From Eustoma russellianum (lineage: Eukaryota > Streptophyta > Magnoliopsida > Gentianales > Gentianaceae): a stretch of DNA of 64,000 nt. Location: NCBI GenBank assembly GCA_036186865.1, contig AP025045.1, positions 18,527,250 through 18,591,249 of the forward strand. The letters are read 5' to 3'. The position numbers were made by a program, and so were the translations under genes. Positions 12,821-25,214 of the stretch are shown here, piece by piece; the stretch's first letter is position 1; every line of letters begins with the position of its first letter. Under the pieces are notes generated by a model. That model saw only the letters and a list, made by a program, of their open reading frames with translations, did no database searches and was not told the DNA's origin.

Positions 12821-13300
12821 ATCCTCAAGTAGTGTGGCAGCTTACTTGAATTGTGTACTGGTCTTGCTAATTAGAAGTATTAGTTGCCAATTGAATGAAG
12901 TTGCACCTGGTTTGTACGGTGGGGCAGTGTGCTTGAAGAGCCTGCCATCGAAGTAGAGCGTACAGGAGGAAGAGGAAGACGATTGCCTTGGCGGGAGTGT
13001 GTTTAAATGGGTGAAATGACGTTATTGCCCTTACTCATGCTGTTATAATGTTAGTTAGTTAAAGGGCATAAGTGTAATTTCGATGGTTCTGTTTCTTCTT
13101 CTTCAGCGGGCTAGCCTATATAAGTTTGGCAGCTTCGCATTTGTAGTTGAGTTGTTTTTTCCAGAAAATTCCAAGAGTTTCTTCGTGCCTCCCCGTGCTA
13201 TCTTCTTATGAATTCGCTTCCTAGCTTCTTAATTTGTGTTTGCACGGTTTGATTTGTTGTTAAGCATTTGAATTGCTTGTTCTTCGTTAGAAATTTCACA
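12802..13300 (+). repeat. 3' LTR of copia A
   Basis: 499 bp, identical by eye to the 5' LTR except for one base. Its TATATAAG (13117-13124) points outward towards exon 2 of P450 copy 2. Confidence 0.95.
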
Positions 13301-13487
13301 TACAATAGCACCATCTCTGATACCTTGTAGTTACTTTGCTACAAAAGATGTGTACCTTCCTTAGGTCTTTCTGCTTTCCATGTGCACTAGATTAAAAAAT
13401 GTTTTCTTGTGCCTTTGCTAGAAATTTTAAGACCCTCTAGACCGATTACGTTCACAAGTATAATTATCTATTTCATCTCAGTGGTTG

Positions 13488-13697
13488 TGTAAAAAAATAT
13501 TTGGCAATTGAAATCTGCCTTTCTCCATTCAATCATATAAATTGATAATGTTACAATGCTAGGATATCGCCCAAATTATGGCTAATCTATCTAATGCCAA
13601 TATCTATCCATAATTCAAATCATTTGTACAAGGAAACATAACTACACGATAATATTCGTAATATCTCTAATGAATATTATCCAAATATTCCTTAACA
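13488..13697. mobile_element. 210-bp solo-LTR or TRIM-like insert
   Basis: The insert begins TGTAAAAAAATATTTGG and ends CCTTAACA, with a 5-bp direct repeat GGTTG on each side (13483-13487 and 13698-13702). The homologous introns of copies 1 and 4 show one uninterrupted 'cagtggttgtac'. TG...CA ends with a 5-bp duplication fit a solo LTR of a small LTR element. It has no coding content. Confidence 0.8.
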
Positions 13698-14377
13698 GGT
13701 TGTACATTTGTCTTTAATTGTTTCATTCCGTTTTGAGCCTTTCTACAGGTTCTGCAAGTTCTATAGGCTTAACTACCAAAATTATTGCATGTTCTTACGT
13801 TATCACGAACTGTTGTATCGCGGCGTGCAGATCCTAAAGGATTTGACATTGAGGTTTGGCATGACAGACAATACAATCTTTTGAATTCTGATTCTATCCC
13901 TTTCCATAGATAAAGAAGCTTGTTAAATTCTAATTTGATTATTGGATATGTTAATCAATATTCTACTTGATTCAATATTTACACCTCTTCTTCTCAGGAT
14001 ATGCTTGTTGCTTCAATGGACACGTCGGCAAGCGTGATTGAATGGACATTGTTAATGTTTGGGCAATAGCGCGAGATCCTAATGCATGGTCTGATGCTGA
14101 AAGAGTCATTCCTGAGAGGTTTCTAGAGAGAAACATTTATCTCAAAGGCCAAAATTTTGGGCTCATTCCTTTCGGTTCTGGCAAAATAGGTTGCCCTGGA
14201 ACGCAATTGGGCCTCACTGTTGTTAGGTTGGTGGTGGCACAATTGATGCATTGTTTTGACTGGGAACTTCCAGAAAACATGAAAGCTTCTGAGTTGGATA
14301 TGACGGAGGAATTTGACATCGTGGTCTCCAGAGCCATCCACTTAGAAGCTATTCCTGCATACCGACTACAAATATGA

Positions 14378-15470
14378 TTAAAGAATCAAAGAAAATCGTC
14401 ACAAATAACTACTGGTTAAACTCGTCGTTTTTATTTCACTAAGTTACCCATGTTAACGTCTTGTAGCATGCATCGTTATAGTATTAATAACTGCACCTAT
14501 TTCCTAGGGAGTACAAGGCCAACTATAATTAGACATGTTTTTGTATGGCGCTTCTTCTCCATTTAGCTTACTGCAACCCACCGTAGCCCAGCCCCATGGG
14601 GAAGTGAGACAAACTAAAAGAAAATAGCCAGCATCTCTACTTTGGCCATCAGACTTGCAGCCGCCACTTTGAACATGCAATTGCACTCTCCTGCAATCAC
14701 TCATCATGATAAAAGTTTAGGACTTTGTTCTAGACTCATAGATACTCATTTTGAGCGGTTGAGATTGCTATTGGTTTTACAGATTTGATGCAGTAATTTG
14801 AAGATCAATTGCTCTGTTTTGGTGATATTTTCAGCCTCTTATGTCCACTCTTACATTTTTCTTCTGGTGTTCTTTGACAATCTTAAGTTGATTGAAGTAT
14901 TTGAAACACTTGGATGCATCCGAGTATTTGGAACACTTAGTGTATTGTCCTTGATATAATAGTTGACATTTATGATACCTCTTGTCTCCTAATGTCTTAC
15001 TCTTAGTCTTTTCATGTGAAAATTTTGTATCTGGGTACTTATCTTTATCTAAGAGATGTTACACTGCTCCTCCATGACAAATTTCACACGTGGCAGCCAG
15101 CTTCATTCGGCTAACTCAACACTATCTCAACAAATGGCTGAAATTTTACTTCTCTTTTTCCACTTTCCCTTTTGTTTCCTAAAGCCTCACTACCTTGTTT
15201 ATCTAAATATCTGTCTTCGTATACCTACTTCCTTCGTCAATTTCTTCTCACCAACGTTTCTGCCAACCTATTGTTCGGCAAAATACACGCCCGAACCGAA
15301 CCAAATTGCGGCATCTAGCAATGCGTATTTTGTCATATGTAAGTCGTTGAGCTTGACATATTGCACATATTGGAGCTTGAATATTTTTCCGGGCCAAAAG
15401 AAATGCTAAGGAGTTGAGATGGGAAAGAAGAGGTGTGGGGTGATAGAGGTAACATTTGTTTTAGTCCTAT
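14378..15470 (+). other. 3' flank of P450 copy 2
   Basis: Matches the flanks at 39456-40550 and 52178-53270. I see no gene: short open frames starting near 'atggctgaaattttact' (15134) are not kept open between the three copies. Confidence 0.75.
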
Positions 15471-15962
15471 TGTAAAATTTGTCAAATTTAAAAGTTTTAT
15501 CTTACTTTAGAAGTAACTAGTGACACATTGAGATGATACACATAAGATCTAACTACATGCAAAGCAAGGAGTGATTCGCCAAAGCAGGAGGTCCATATAT
15601 ATCTTATACGTTTGATTGATCAAAGAATAACTTGCCATACTTACTCCAGGCCACTACAAAATTTGTCAAATTCATAAGTTTCATGCTGCTACAAGAGCAA
15701 TTAGTGACACAATAAGATGATACCACATAAAATTTACCTACATGCAAAGCAAGAAGTGATTGGCCAAATCAGAGGGCCAACATATATCATATAGATTGAT
15801 TGATCAATGAGCAACTTGGTTTATTTACTCTTACACCGTTGTAAAATTTGCCAAAATCAGAAGTACAAAAAGATAATATCACATAAAATTTGCCCTGATG
15901 CAAACCAAAAGGTGATTGACGAGATCAAAAGGCCATATATATTCTATATATTTGATGGCTGA
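15471..15962 (+). repeat. ~185-bp tandem repeat, spacer after copy 2
   Basis: Three head-to-tail units beginning near 15471, 15655 and 15840, the last one shorter. Each has 'aaaatttg(t/c)caaa' at its start, then 'acaca(t)aagat', 'catgcaaagcaa' and 'ttgattgatcaa'. The same array occurs at about 40551-41061 and 53271-53762. Confidence 0.8.
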
Positions 15963-17440
15963 AGTGAGGAGTCCAGAGGAATTTTCTCATCCTTCCCATC
16001 ATCGATTACCCCCTCTCCTCCCTCTCTAATTCAACCTTTCTGGAACATGATGGACTCCCTCTTTCTCTCACTTTTCTCCTGATAAAAAACCCCGTTTCAC
16101 CAACCTCTTTCCCATTTCACGGTAATATATAAGATTCAAAGGGAGTATTCAAACATAAAAAAGATGGACTACTTTCAGCCCAAGCTATAGACCGCACCAG
16201 CTGGAGCTGTGGCGATTATGGGCTTTGTTTTACTTTCTCGATTATGAGGGCAAAACCATTACTTACAATAACAATACACGTGTCCACCCTAGCCCATCAC
16301 AATCACCATTACTTGACTCTATGAAGGCATAGGTCACGACGAGCACATCTTCGTTACTCAGTCACGAATACATCTTCCACCCATCTTAGCTTTGTGGGTG
16401 CGGATACATCTTTTGACGTTGGCCCTGACATTAGGTTACTAACCGCGACCCATTTGACAAAGATAGCGAGTAAGCCAGCCATCTAGTTCCATTGCAACCA
16501 CATTTTTCGGGCACTCATTGTGGGTCGGTTTATAATCCACCGTCTTAACTTTGATGCTCAGCCACACCCCCAGGCTAACGAGCGTCTCTATCCAGCTCAG
16601 CCAAATCTAACACCTGTAAGGAAGCAACTTAGCCATGCCACGACACATAACGGCATATGGCAACTATACAAACCAACCAGCCAGTAGGGCGAGGCACATG
16701 GGGCGCCCCTTGTTCCCCAAACATTTATGGTTTACCTTAGACATATAAAATTGGATGAAACATCCAACAAGGATGACCATGGCCAGGAGAAAAAGTGACA
16801 GACATACCAAGAAAATTGAGACAAGTTTATCTAAAATTCCAGCATACAAATATAAATACACCCACAACTGGCTTGATCGTCGGGGGGTTCTCCCTTGAGC
16901 AATAGCTCCGGGACCTCAAATGTCGTTTGACTTGCTCAGGTTTCTGGAAACGTTTGTTCTACCATCAAATTGCATATGCATAAGATGTTGATGGTGTTTC
17001 CACTTTTGGGATCACCTCTAATCCGGGTGAAGACCTGACTTCGTATTTGGCGCTAAAAGGAGGGCCTTAATTCACCTTCTTTCCTTGCAAAAATCACATA
17101 CCCTCCTCAAAACATGGGTAAAAAAAATTAATATAAAGGTGAGGAATCTTCACTGTCGAAGACAGAGAGGCGGTCCCTAGCATCCACCGGAGCAAGTATT
17201 TGAGGGACAGGTGGGTCACATGGCTAGTTTTCAAAGAGTCACCCAAGAAGAGCACGAACAAGCCATGCGATATACTGCTGAACATTTGAGTGCATTTAAA
17301 GATATGGTTCAAAGGCTAAAGGATAAAGGCTCAAAGACCGTGCAGGTGGATCAGGACGTTCCCCATGATTATGAAGGGAGGGAAAGGTCCCAAGAGGAGT
17401 CATCCAAGCCATGAGATGAGTACATGGCGGATGCCAGGGG
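15963..17440 (+). mobile_element. Ty3/gypsy element, 5' remnant (spacer after copy 2)
   Basis: Homologous to 53763-55250, where the element continues into pol. The likely LTR/leader boundary lies near 17050, where 'tttggcgctaaaaggagggcc' resembles the primer-site region of Tat-type gypsy elements. A gag start follows (17211-17414, a charged helical stretch with TQEEHEQAM and QRLKDKGS). At about 17440 the element is cut and joined to the inside of a Sirevirus LTR. I could not fix the 5' end of the LTR. Confidence 0.6.
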
Positions 17441-20035
17441 TAAGGGCAACTCCATCCTTTTACAAAAGACAAACAAAAACAACAACACGAACACCACCAC
17501 CTAACAAGTGAAGGTCTGATCACACTTTGATCATACTTGTACAAGCGATGAACTATGTGGGTGGTATAAACAAAGCCTATATAATATATGGAAGATAGGA
17601 ATGATAGGCTTGAGGCTAAGAGCAACAGAAAATAATAAGAGAAGAAGAGAATAGTCTTGCTTGATCTTGATAGAATATGAACTTTGGCATAGCCTTGTCT
17701 TGAATCATCTTGCCTCTATTTATAGGTATGTTGCCGCCCCCATGCTGAGTTCTACCCTTGAAAATTTGTCTTGAATGCTTTGGAAGATTGATTTGTACGA
17801 TATGGTGACACACCCTTGCTTACTCGGTGAACTATGATTGGACAAACAACTTGTCTTCATCTAGTTGTTACTTCATGATTGGTCATCGTTTATCCACCTT
17901 GACACTCCATAAAATGAGCTGGAAATTTAACCAAAAAATCTGAAACACATGCTCAAATATACACGAGTTAAGTTTCAATCAATCAAGATGTGATTGTCCC
18001 AATATTGTGGAAGAAAATCATTGTAAAAATCGTCCATCAATAAAACATGTGGTGAAGCTTCATCACTTGTTTGATTTTGAAATATTTCCATATGTGTCTT
18101 GCCTTATTTAATGTCACCAATAACATGTGGCTTATCCTCCACCAATTAAAGTGCCAAACAGCTCTACCTAGGCTCCAAATGAGGTGAAATGGCGTGGTAG
18201 TACACCTGCACCATGTCCTGAATTCTATTTTGGTAAACTTTGTCAAATAATGATGCATAATCTTCACGCACATGATAATTTACAATAAACCCTTAATTGG
18301 TAGTTTTAGAATATTCTAATATGTCTTGGATGCGTAAAAAGTGTCTAGATACATGTTAAATCAAGACAAAAACATTCCATGTATGCATAAGTGTGTAAAA
18401 CCAAAATTTTCGATTTTCGTCGATTACGCAATTTTTCTACAATTAATCTCAAACTTCTTAGACATGTAATATATGTTATGTCACACATAATATATATAAA
18501 ATAAATTGTATTTTCAGCTTCAATGGCTGAGGTGAAAGCGCTCATGTGCTTGAAAAAGTTTGAGTTTGAATTTTCCACAATTCAAGCCAAATTGTTGGTA
18601 ATTGATGTGTGTAAACATGGTATGACTTTGGGGCTGATTTTGACATGTGATGGACAAAATTTCTGAGTGTTTTGAGTGTATATAGGATTGCCATCTTTAT
18701 ATGGTAAGTACATGACATGTTGGTGATGGTTCCGTAGTCACCCGATGTGATAATTTTCGGTTTATGACCTCGTGACATGTCATTATAATTTTAGTAGCAA
18801 TATGAATTGTAATGTATGATATAAGACCTGTATACACTCTCAAATGCGATGTGTATATATTGGTATGATGTCGACGTACATTTGTGATGTGTATGATGTG
18901 TCGGTGGAACGTCCGGATAGAAACATATGACTTTTCGTTATAAAAAAATATGTATATATGAAATATATATATGTGGCATGTGTTTATGTGAGCAAAGGAG
19001 ACTTTCCATTTCAAGTTTATTGCCAAGTAGTTGGCTTCAAATATGTATCCTTAAGCTATTCATTTAATGAACTACTTTGTTCATCTCCTTCAGCATTTCA
19101 CTTAATGAACTAGTTTAGTTCATTATTCATGGCACCTGAAAATAGTATAAAGACAACAAATGTTTGCCATATGATGTAAGCTTTAATGCTTCATGGAACG
19201 TTAGTACGACAACAATATATATAAACATTTAAAACATATTTATCTCATAAACATGTCAAGTAACACTTAAATCGTGCATTTCGTAAACACGTAACGTTTA
19301 AATCATGCATTTTCAAATCACTGAAACCACAATTTCTCAACAGAAGACTTGAGAGAGGATTGCAAAAACGTGGCTCACATCCTGTATATATTGAAGAAGC
19401 TTAGGTGAGGCCTTCATACACTTTCATCCTCCTCAACCTTCATTTTTCATTGTTCTAAAAAGCTCTCATTTGTGCAAGTGCTTAAGGCTTGCTAAGCTCT
19501 TATTGCTTGTTCTTCAATATTGTAAATTGTGAGAGTACAAGTCTAACACTAGAGAAACTAGACATATTTGATCTCTTGCTTGTGCTTAGACTTGCTAAAA
19601 AGTGTAATCCTCACTACTTCCCAAAAACCTACTGTGTGAAAGTTCTTTGATAGGACTTTGTTGAAGTGAGGAAGCAATGACTTTTTCATGCTTATAGCTA
19701 GTGTTGTTATTGCACAAAGTTGTTTTGTTGCATGAAGATGTTGTTGTTGTTACTTACACTAAGTTGTTAATGAAAGTATTATTGTTGTTTTTTCTTATTG
19801 AAAGTAATAAGAAGAGTTGTTGTTGAAAATCCACTTTAGAAACAAAGTGATAGTAGAGTAGAATCTTTTAAGATTCGAACCACTCAATATCTTGTGTAGT
19901 CATTCATTATATCTCATCTCTTTCTTTATTTGTTTGGTGAGCATTTGAAATAGAGTGAGCCAAAACGAGAAAATTCAGTAAAATCGCCCAACAATCTATT
20001 CACCCCTCTCTAGAGTGATTGTCACGGATCTTACA
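17441..20035 (+). repeat. Sirevirus-type LTR, 5'-truncated (spacer after copy 2)
   Basis: Matches 58935-62466 with internal length differences and ends 'cggatcttaca' before the primer-site-like 'tggtatcatagc' at 20038. The first ~800 bases of the LTR are missing compared with 58138. It has a palindrome at 18049-18066 (imperfect) and a conserved one near 19090. It lacks the 52-bp minisatellite found in the LTR at 58138. GTT-rich short repeats lie near 19730-19790. No gene. Confidence 0.8.
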
Positions 20036-20426
20036 ATTGGTATCATAGCCTAACTTTGATTGTTTGACCAATTTTTGCTAGTAGCAAGTTTAAATATCAT
20101 GAAAATGACAACCTCTCCATCTGACACTTCAACTTCCAAAAACCACATTATTCTCAGCCTCAAACACCAATACTTCTATGTTTGATGTTCAAAACTATTC
20201 TATGTGGAAATTTTAAATGATAAATCATTTGAAAGATTGCGGATTTGAGATATGGAGAACTGTTGTCAAAGGAATTGAAGTTCCTATGACTACCAATTCA
20301 AAAGGAGAATCCATGTTCAAAGATGAGGATGATTACACCGATGAAGAAAAGATAAATTTTTGTATAAATGGAAAGGCAATTGATTTTCTCTCAAGTGCCC
20401 TAACCACTACCAAGCTTATAAGACTT
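20036..20426 (+). pseudogene. Sirevirus gag 5' fragment (spacer after copy 2)
   Basis: Leader plus the first ~110 codons of a gag like the one at 62530 (SMFDVQNYSMWKF, CGFEIWRTVVKGIEVPM, DDYTDEEKINF). Frame breaks lie near the start and a TAA follows 'tggaaatttt'. It is cut at 20426, where an unrelated LTR-like repeat begins in mid-gene. Confidence 0.85.
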
Positions 20427-21878
20427 TGATACGTAAATTCTAACCACTGACTAGCAAATGCACTAGGTACAATTGTAGAGTAGTATGCAAGAGAGTTGTC
20501 GATCCCATGAGGACTAATTTTAAGTACCAAAATTATTTTTTCCTTAATCTAAACCTAATAAATAAAATTTAAAGAAATCAAAAACTAACCACAAATTAAA
20601 TATTAATCCTTAACTTTTTCACTTAAGAGTTTCTTGACTAATTTATGTGCCAGTTGAACTTTTTCTCCAAGGGGAATTCAATCTTTAACCCAAAATAATT
20701 AACTAATTTCTCTTTCAACCCGCTAAGGATGAAATTCTCTATTTTAACTTCTATCCAATCCCTTGGCGTGAAAACCTAACTTAATTTGATAAACTCTATA
20801 TTCTTATGTGAATTTTAATCAAATAAACCGCATTAAATATTTATGGAATTCCCTAGTTTCAATAACCTTTGATTATTTAATCCTAGAAATCCCCTATAGA
20901 AATCGCATCTATCCCTAGTCAATGTTATTATAAAGTTGTTGTTGACATGATATTAATTAAAATCATCACCTCCCGGTTAATCAAATTTAGTTACATGTTC
21001 TATCAATAGATAGCTAATCTATTGACGCAATAAAAACACCAACAATAAATAACGTTTGGAATTCAACTAGTAAAGTAATAAATTAAAGGGGAAAAATTAA
21101 TACATTTAGAATATCAAAAGAATTAAACTTTCACTAAAATTAGTCAACAAACTAAAAAAATTTACCTACAAATTAAATCCATATTATCCATCATATCCAT
21201 GTATAATTGCATAAATGAATAGTAGAAAAAGAAACCGTGCATAAAATTACACCTAGACATCTTCGGAATCCGCGCCTGACGGCTAACTGCTGCCTACGAT
21301 GGCGATGGGAGTGACTAACTTGTTGCTTGGGCCACCTGACATTGCCTGATAGAATGCTGGCTGATGTGGCGCCTATTGACTGATTGGACCTGGTGGACAT
21401 GCTGCCTAACAGGACAGGTTTCAGTCTTTTTCTCTTTTCTGGCTGTGGCCGGTCGAATTGCTGGCCTCCCTTATTTTCATTTTATTCTTTTTTTGATTGA
21501 TAGTGACGGATGGCAGGACTGCCTTGGGAAAAGTGTCTGGTGTTGTGGAAAATAATGTTCGCCTGTCCTTTTGTGCTGGAGCAGTGTTTATATAGAGATT
21601 TTATCCTGGTTTCCTATTTCACTTTAGATTCTTTACCTATTTCATTTAAATATCTCCATAAAGTGTGATCTTCCTTTCCCGATTCAGTCATATCTTCTTA
21701 GAAGTATTATACATCTTTATCTTGATATTTATCGGGTATATTTTCTGTATTTAAAATAAAAAGTACCTGTAGTTCCAATGTAATAAAATAAACTAAAAAT
21801 TTATTTATTTAGCTATCTAACACAGAAAATAGTCTCATTTAATTAATAATTTAATTGGAATAAAAGGTAAATGCATCA
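20427..21878. repeat. 1.45-kb LTR-like repeat (TGATACG...ATGCATCA)
   Basis: Begins TGATACG inside the Sirevirus gag fragment and ends near ATGCATCA. It contains 'gtcgatcccatgagga', a phrase common near the ends of plant LTRs. The copy at 45539-46987 is nearly the same. What follows on the right is not the rest of the gag gene, so it is not a clean solo-LTR insertion. No coding content was recognised. Confidence 0.5.
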
Positions 21879-22427
21879 AATATATCTTAGAAGCATAATG
21901 CAGAAACTACACAAGCCAGAAAGTCTGAGTCATTTTATCAAACAGTTTGCTGATTATGTCAAACAACTTCTTGGAGCTCAATTTCTCCCTACTCTTTGTA
22001 TCAATTTAAGTTGTAATCATGTAGTTGTATAGCTTAATCATTGTTCTAGAGGATGATCATCAATTTGATGGTTAATTGACAGCATAGCATGCTTATTTTG
22101 CCTGACCAACTAGCCGTTAGAAACTGTCACTGTCATGTAACAATCTAGCCGTCGCAAACTTTGTATAAATTCCCCCTCCTCTTCATCTGAATACAATAGG
22201 TGTTGTTTCCATTCGTGAGTTATTTTTGTGTGCTAAAGTGAGTTAATTTGTCGAAATGGTATCCGAGCCAACGACTCAATGGTGTGTTTAAGATCGAAAA
22301 TTTGAAATTTCTTTGGTTCATCAGCTTCATCTTGTGCCGTCTTTTGTCTCCTCTGAAATTCTGAAACTGTGATGTGTTATCTACATTCGTCTCTTATTAT
22401 TTGATCATATGTCCTTATTATTAAGCA
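21879..22427 (+). repeat. LTR 3' end and leader of copia D relic
   Basis: Contains a TATA-like 'tgtataaattcccc' near 22163 and a primer-site-like TGGTATCCGAGCC at 22257, one base off the standard. The gag ATG follows at 22428. The LTR start could not be fixed. Confidence 0.55.
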
Positions 22428-23934
22428 ATGGAATCCGTTGGAAGTGAAGCACCATCAGTTGCTAGACCTGTAGCTGGTCCTAATGGCTCATCTAGAGTAA
22501 ACTCCAATCCAAGCACCATTGATGCAACTCCTGTCACTATAATTAATCATAAGCTCATTGGCAGCAATTATTTGGCTTGGTATAGAGTTGTAAAAATGTT
22601 CATTACTAGCAAGGGGAAGGAAGAGTACCTCAAGCCTAATGCTGAGATTCCTGCTGAGGCGGATCCTCAATTCAAAGGTTGGAATGCTGAAAATGACATG
22701 ATTATGTCATGGTTGATTGGGTCTATGACTACTAAAGTAAGCAACAACTTTAATCTTCATGATTCTGCCTCTGAAATATGGGTGGCAGAATAGGAAATGT
22801 ATTTCAAAGTGGACAATATCTCTGAATTCTATGAACTTGATGTCATGCTGCATGACATCAAGCAAGGGGATACCCTTGTAATATATACTTTGGCAAGCTA
22901 AAGAAAGTCTGGCAACCGAATGGTGTTCATGAAACCCACAAATGTCCTAATCAAGAGGCTGACAAGATGTACAACGGCATCACTGAGTTAAGGAGAATAT
23001 TCAAATTCATTGCAGGCATGAACAAGGAATTTGATGCTGTAACAAGAAGAATTCTTGGCACTAAGCCCCTTCCTTCTATTAATGTTGTGCTCTCTGAAAT
23101 CAGACAGGAGGAGGGCAGGATAAAACTTATGGTGAGCTTCTCCTCCACTGAAGGGGCTGCAATGGTAATCCCAAACCCCAAGCCTGCACAGCTAGACAAT
23201 GTTGCTGTCAATGCTGTCACCAAGAGGTATACGCCTCTAAGCCAGTTTGATAGCCGAAGAAATTATGAGTCCAAGACAACTTGCAAGTTTTGTAAGAAAG
23301 TTGGGTACAATGAGAATAGGTACTATGCCAAGCATGGGAGGCCTCCTCCTCCATTCAATGAGAAATGAGGGAATCCTGAACCTAGGAGGTCTCAGGCTTC
23401 AAACTTGGAAAACTGGAGAGGTCCTCCCTCTGCTGCTTCTAGCAATTGTGTGACTGGACCTTCTGAGGTACCAATTCAGTCCCAGCTTGATGTCATCTAT
23501 TAGTTCATGAGGCAATTGAAATCAATGCAACGGCCTCTTGCAATCAATCATAAGGCCATACAGGCAACTATGACAAGTTATGGTAAAGCTTTTAAATTAC
23601 TCTCTACATGGATTGTTGATTATGGCGCTACTCACTACATGACTTGGAATAAAGATAAGCTAACCAACTAGCTTCATTCACCAATCCTGCTAAAGTTATG
23701 GTTGCTAATGGGGCTGGAATTAGCATCATTGGGAGTGGAAATATTCAATTAACCACAACATTAAAATTGAAGAAAGTATTGTTTATTGCTGAACTAAGTT
23801 TTAACTTAATTTCTATGCGACAAATTGATGAAGGTAACGCTGATGAAGTAAGGTTCCCACCTTCTACAAGTTTTTTCATTCACGGAATTTCTATGCCTTT
23901 TGCAGGCAATATTTTTAATTTTATTCATTTTTAG
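22428..23934 (+). pseudogene. Copia D gag-protease relic (spacer after copy 2)
   Basis: Fragments in several frames. 22428-22793 is a gag N-terminus (KLIGSNYLAWYRVVKMFI, WNAENDMIMSWLIGSM), ending at a TAG. 22967-23368 is the gag C-terminus with a zinc-knuckle-like CKFCKKVGYNENRYY, in which the His and last Cys of CCHC are Tyr. Near 23610 the protease site reads DYGA instead of DSGA. 23698-23934 resembles the segment after the protease (VLFIAELSFNLISMRQ). Integrase, reverse transcriptase and RNase H are absent. The same relic is at 47355-48847, so the truncation came before the spacer was duplicated. Confidence 0.85.
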
Positions 23935-24372
23935 ATATGTCGCTTATGTTGTTGCCCTATTTGTAATTTGTGTGTGTTTTATTTTTACACAAAATTCATA
24001 AAACCTTGAATAAAAGCATAAAAAAGAAATTAAATATTATTGCAACGTAAAGAAAAAAAGATACAAAGCAAAATAAATAAGCATACAAAAGAAAGAGCAA
24101 CCGATACAGATTACTTTTGTCCAGTATCTTTGGACAGCTATAACTTATCAAAGGATTTCTCTTGTTACCTCAGATTCTTGTTAATCAGGCAAATGCAAAC
24201 GTTTTGTCTAGAATTAGTCGATTTTAATTAAACAATCTTTAGTTATTTTCTATGGTGCCTGCTCCTTTTCTCCTGCCTGCATAAATATCGAGTGTATGAA
24301 TTTGAAAATCACAGAAAATAAACCAAGAAGTAATACCATAAGTGAAACAATACTATGATTTCTGCACCGGGT
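23935..24372 (+). repeat. Relic of a P450 promoter, truncated at the ATG
   Basis: Aligns by eye with the upstream region of copies 1, 3 and 4 (for example 24840-25217): 'attcataaaaccttgaat', 'cagattcttgttaatca', 'tatggtgcctgct', 'gaatttgaaaatcacagaaa', 'accaagaagtaatacc', and an ATG at the start-codon position (24355). It then jumps to the sequence that opens the next promoter (24373). An equivalent relic is at 48850-49290. Confidence 0.7.
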
Positions 24373-25214
24373 TACAGTTACCCTGCTAAATACGGGCATA
24401 GTCAAGTGATTTCTACATTGTTTCTTAATATCTTTTATTGGGTGTGAAGAGATGATTAAAAAAACATATATAAGAAAGGAAAAAATAAAGTAACAAAAGA
24501 TACTGCATTGCATTTACTACTTATAAGCTGAGTTTAAATATGTTTTTTCTTACTTGTTTCACTTTGTGATTTTTATGGATGAGTTAGTTTTTTAAGACGT
24601 ATGATTTAAGATTAGATTTATTGTATTTCCATCCCAACTCGTTGTAATAAAGCACACACTAAGATGAACGCGGTGACATTTCTTGTGCATAGGGGAGCTA
24701 GGAAGTAGCTTTTGTTTCTGAGGGTACGATGGTCATTTCATACGTTCGTAGAATTGGAAGAAACTGTGGTGTAGAATATGTATCGGCCGGGTTGAGCTCT
24801 GTTCACGTCCCTAATTTTTGTGCTAGTAATTGTTTATGTATTTTTTATTTACAAATCATTCATAAAACCTTGAATTAAATATATAAAGAAAATTAAAAAG
24901 TTCTGGAAAATTTAAGAAAAAGGTAGAAAACAAAATAAATAAGTATAATGAAGAAAGAATGACCAATACATATTATCCATTATCTTTGCACAAGTGTAAT
25001 TCATCCAAGATCTCTTGTAGTCCCAGATTTTCATTAATCAGCCAAAAGCAAAAGAATTTTTCCTCGAATTAATCGATGCTAAAGAATCTTTAGTGAGTTC
25101 CTATGCCGCCTGCTTGTTTCTCTCTGGTTGCATAATTATCGAGTCAAGAAACTTGAAAATCACAGAAAGGAAAAAAACACCAAGAAGTGATACCACAACG
25201 GAAACAGTAGTATA
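24373..25214 (+). promoter_or_regulatory. 5' flank and promoter of P450 copy 3
   Basis: Homologous to the flank of copies 1 and 4. At the place of copy 1's TATA box it reads 'gaccaatacatattatcc' (24961-24978), so the canonical TATAAATA is missing. Confidence 0.5.

Larger units (their letters stand above)
7666..13300 (+). mobile_element. Ty1/copia retrotransposon A, complete, very young
   Basis: A complete element of 5635 bp. It has two 499-bp LTRs with TG...CA ends (7666-8164 and 12802-13300), a tRNA-Met-type primer site TGGTATCAGAGC at 8165-8176, a polypurine tract ending at 12801, and a TACAA target duplication. The LTRs differ by eye at one base only (G in the 5' LTR near 7740, A in the 3' LTR). 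It sits in the intron of P450 copy 2 in the same orientation. Its single polyprotein frame is broken once. I did not assign it to a named copia lineage. Confidence 0.96.
6775..14377 (+). pseudogene. CYP736A-like cytochrome P450, copy 2 (truncated, interrupted)
   Basis: Exon 1 begins in mid-gene at 6775 (...LGFVDAIVVSS), so about 70 N-terminal residues with the anchor and proline hinge are missing. Its frame then stays open to 7441. The splice donor is changed from GT to AT at 7442-7443. The intron holds a complete copia element (7666-13300) and a 210-bp LTR-like insert (13488-13697). Exon 2 runs 13998-14377 and is 380 bases instead of 615. About 235 bases are deleted after 'gaatggaca', removing the K-helix EXXR and shifting the frame into an early TAG. 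The haem loop reads FGSGKIGCPG, so the conserved Arg two residues before the Cys is Ile. The gene is clearly dead. The open frame at 14042-14377 is only the tail of exon 2. Confidence 0.9.

Noticed and set aside
17296..17625. Minus-strand open frame near the gypsy-Sirevirus joint
   Set aside because: It crosses two unrelated repeats and is not kept in the sister spacer.
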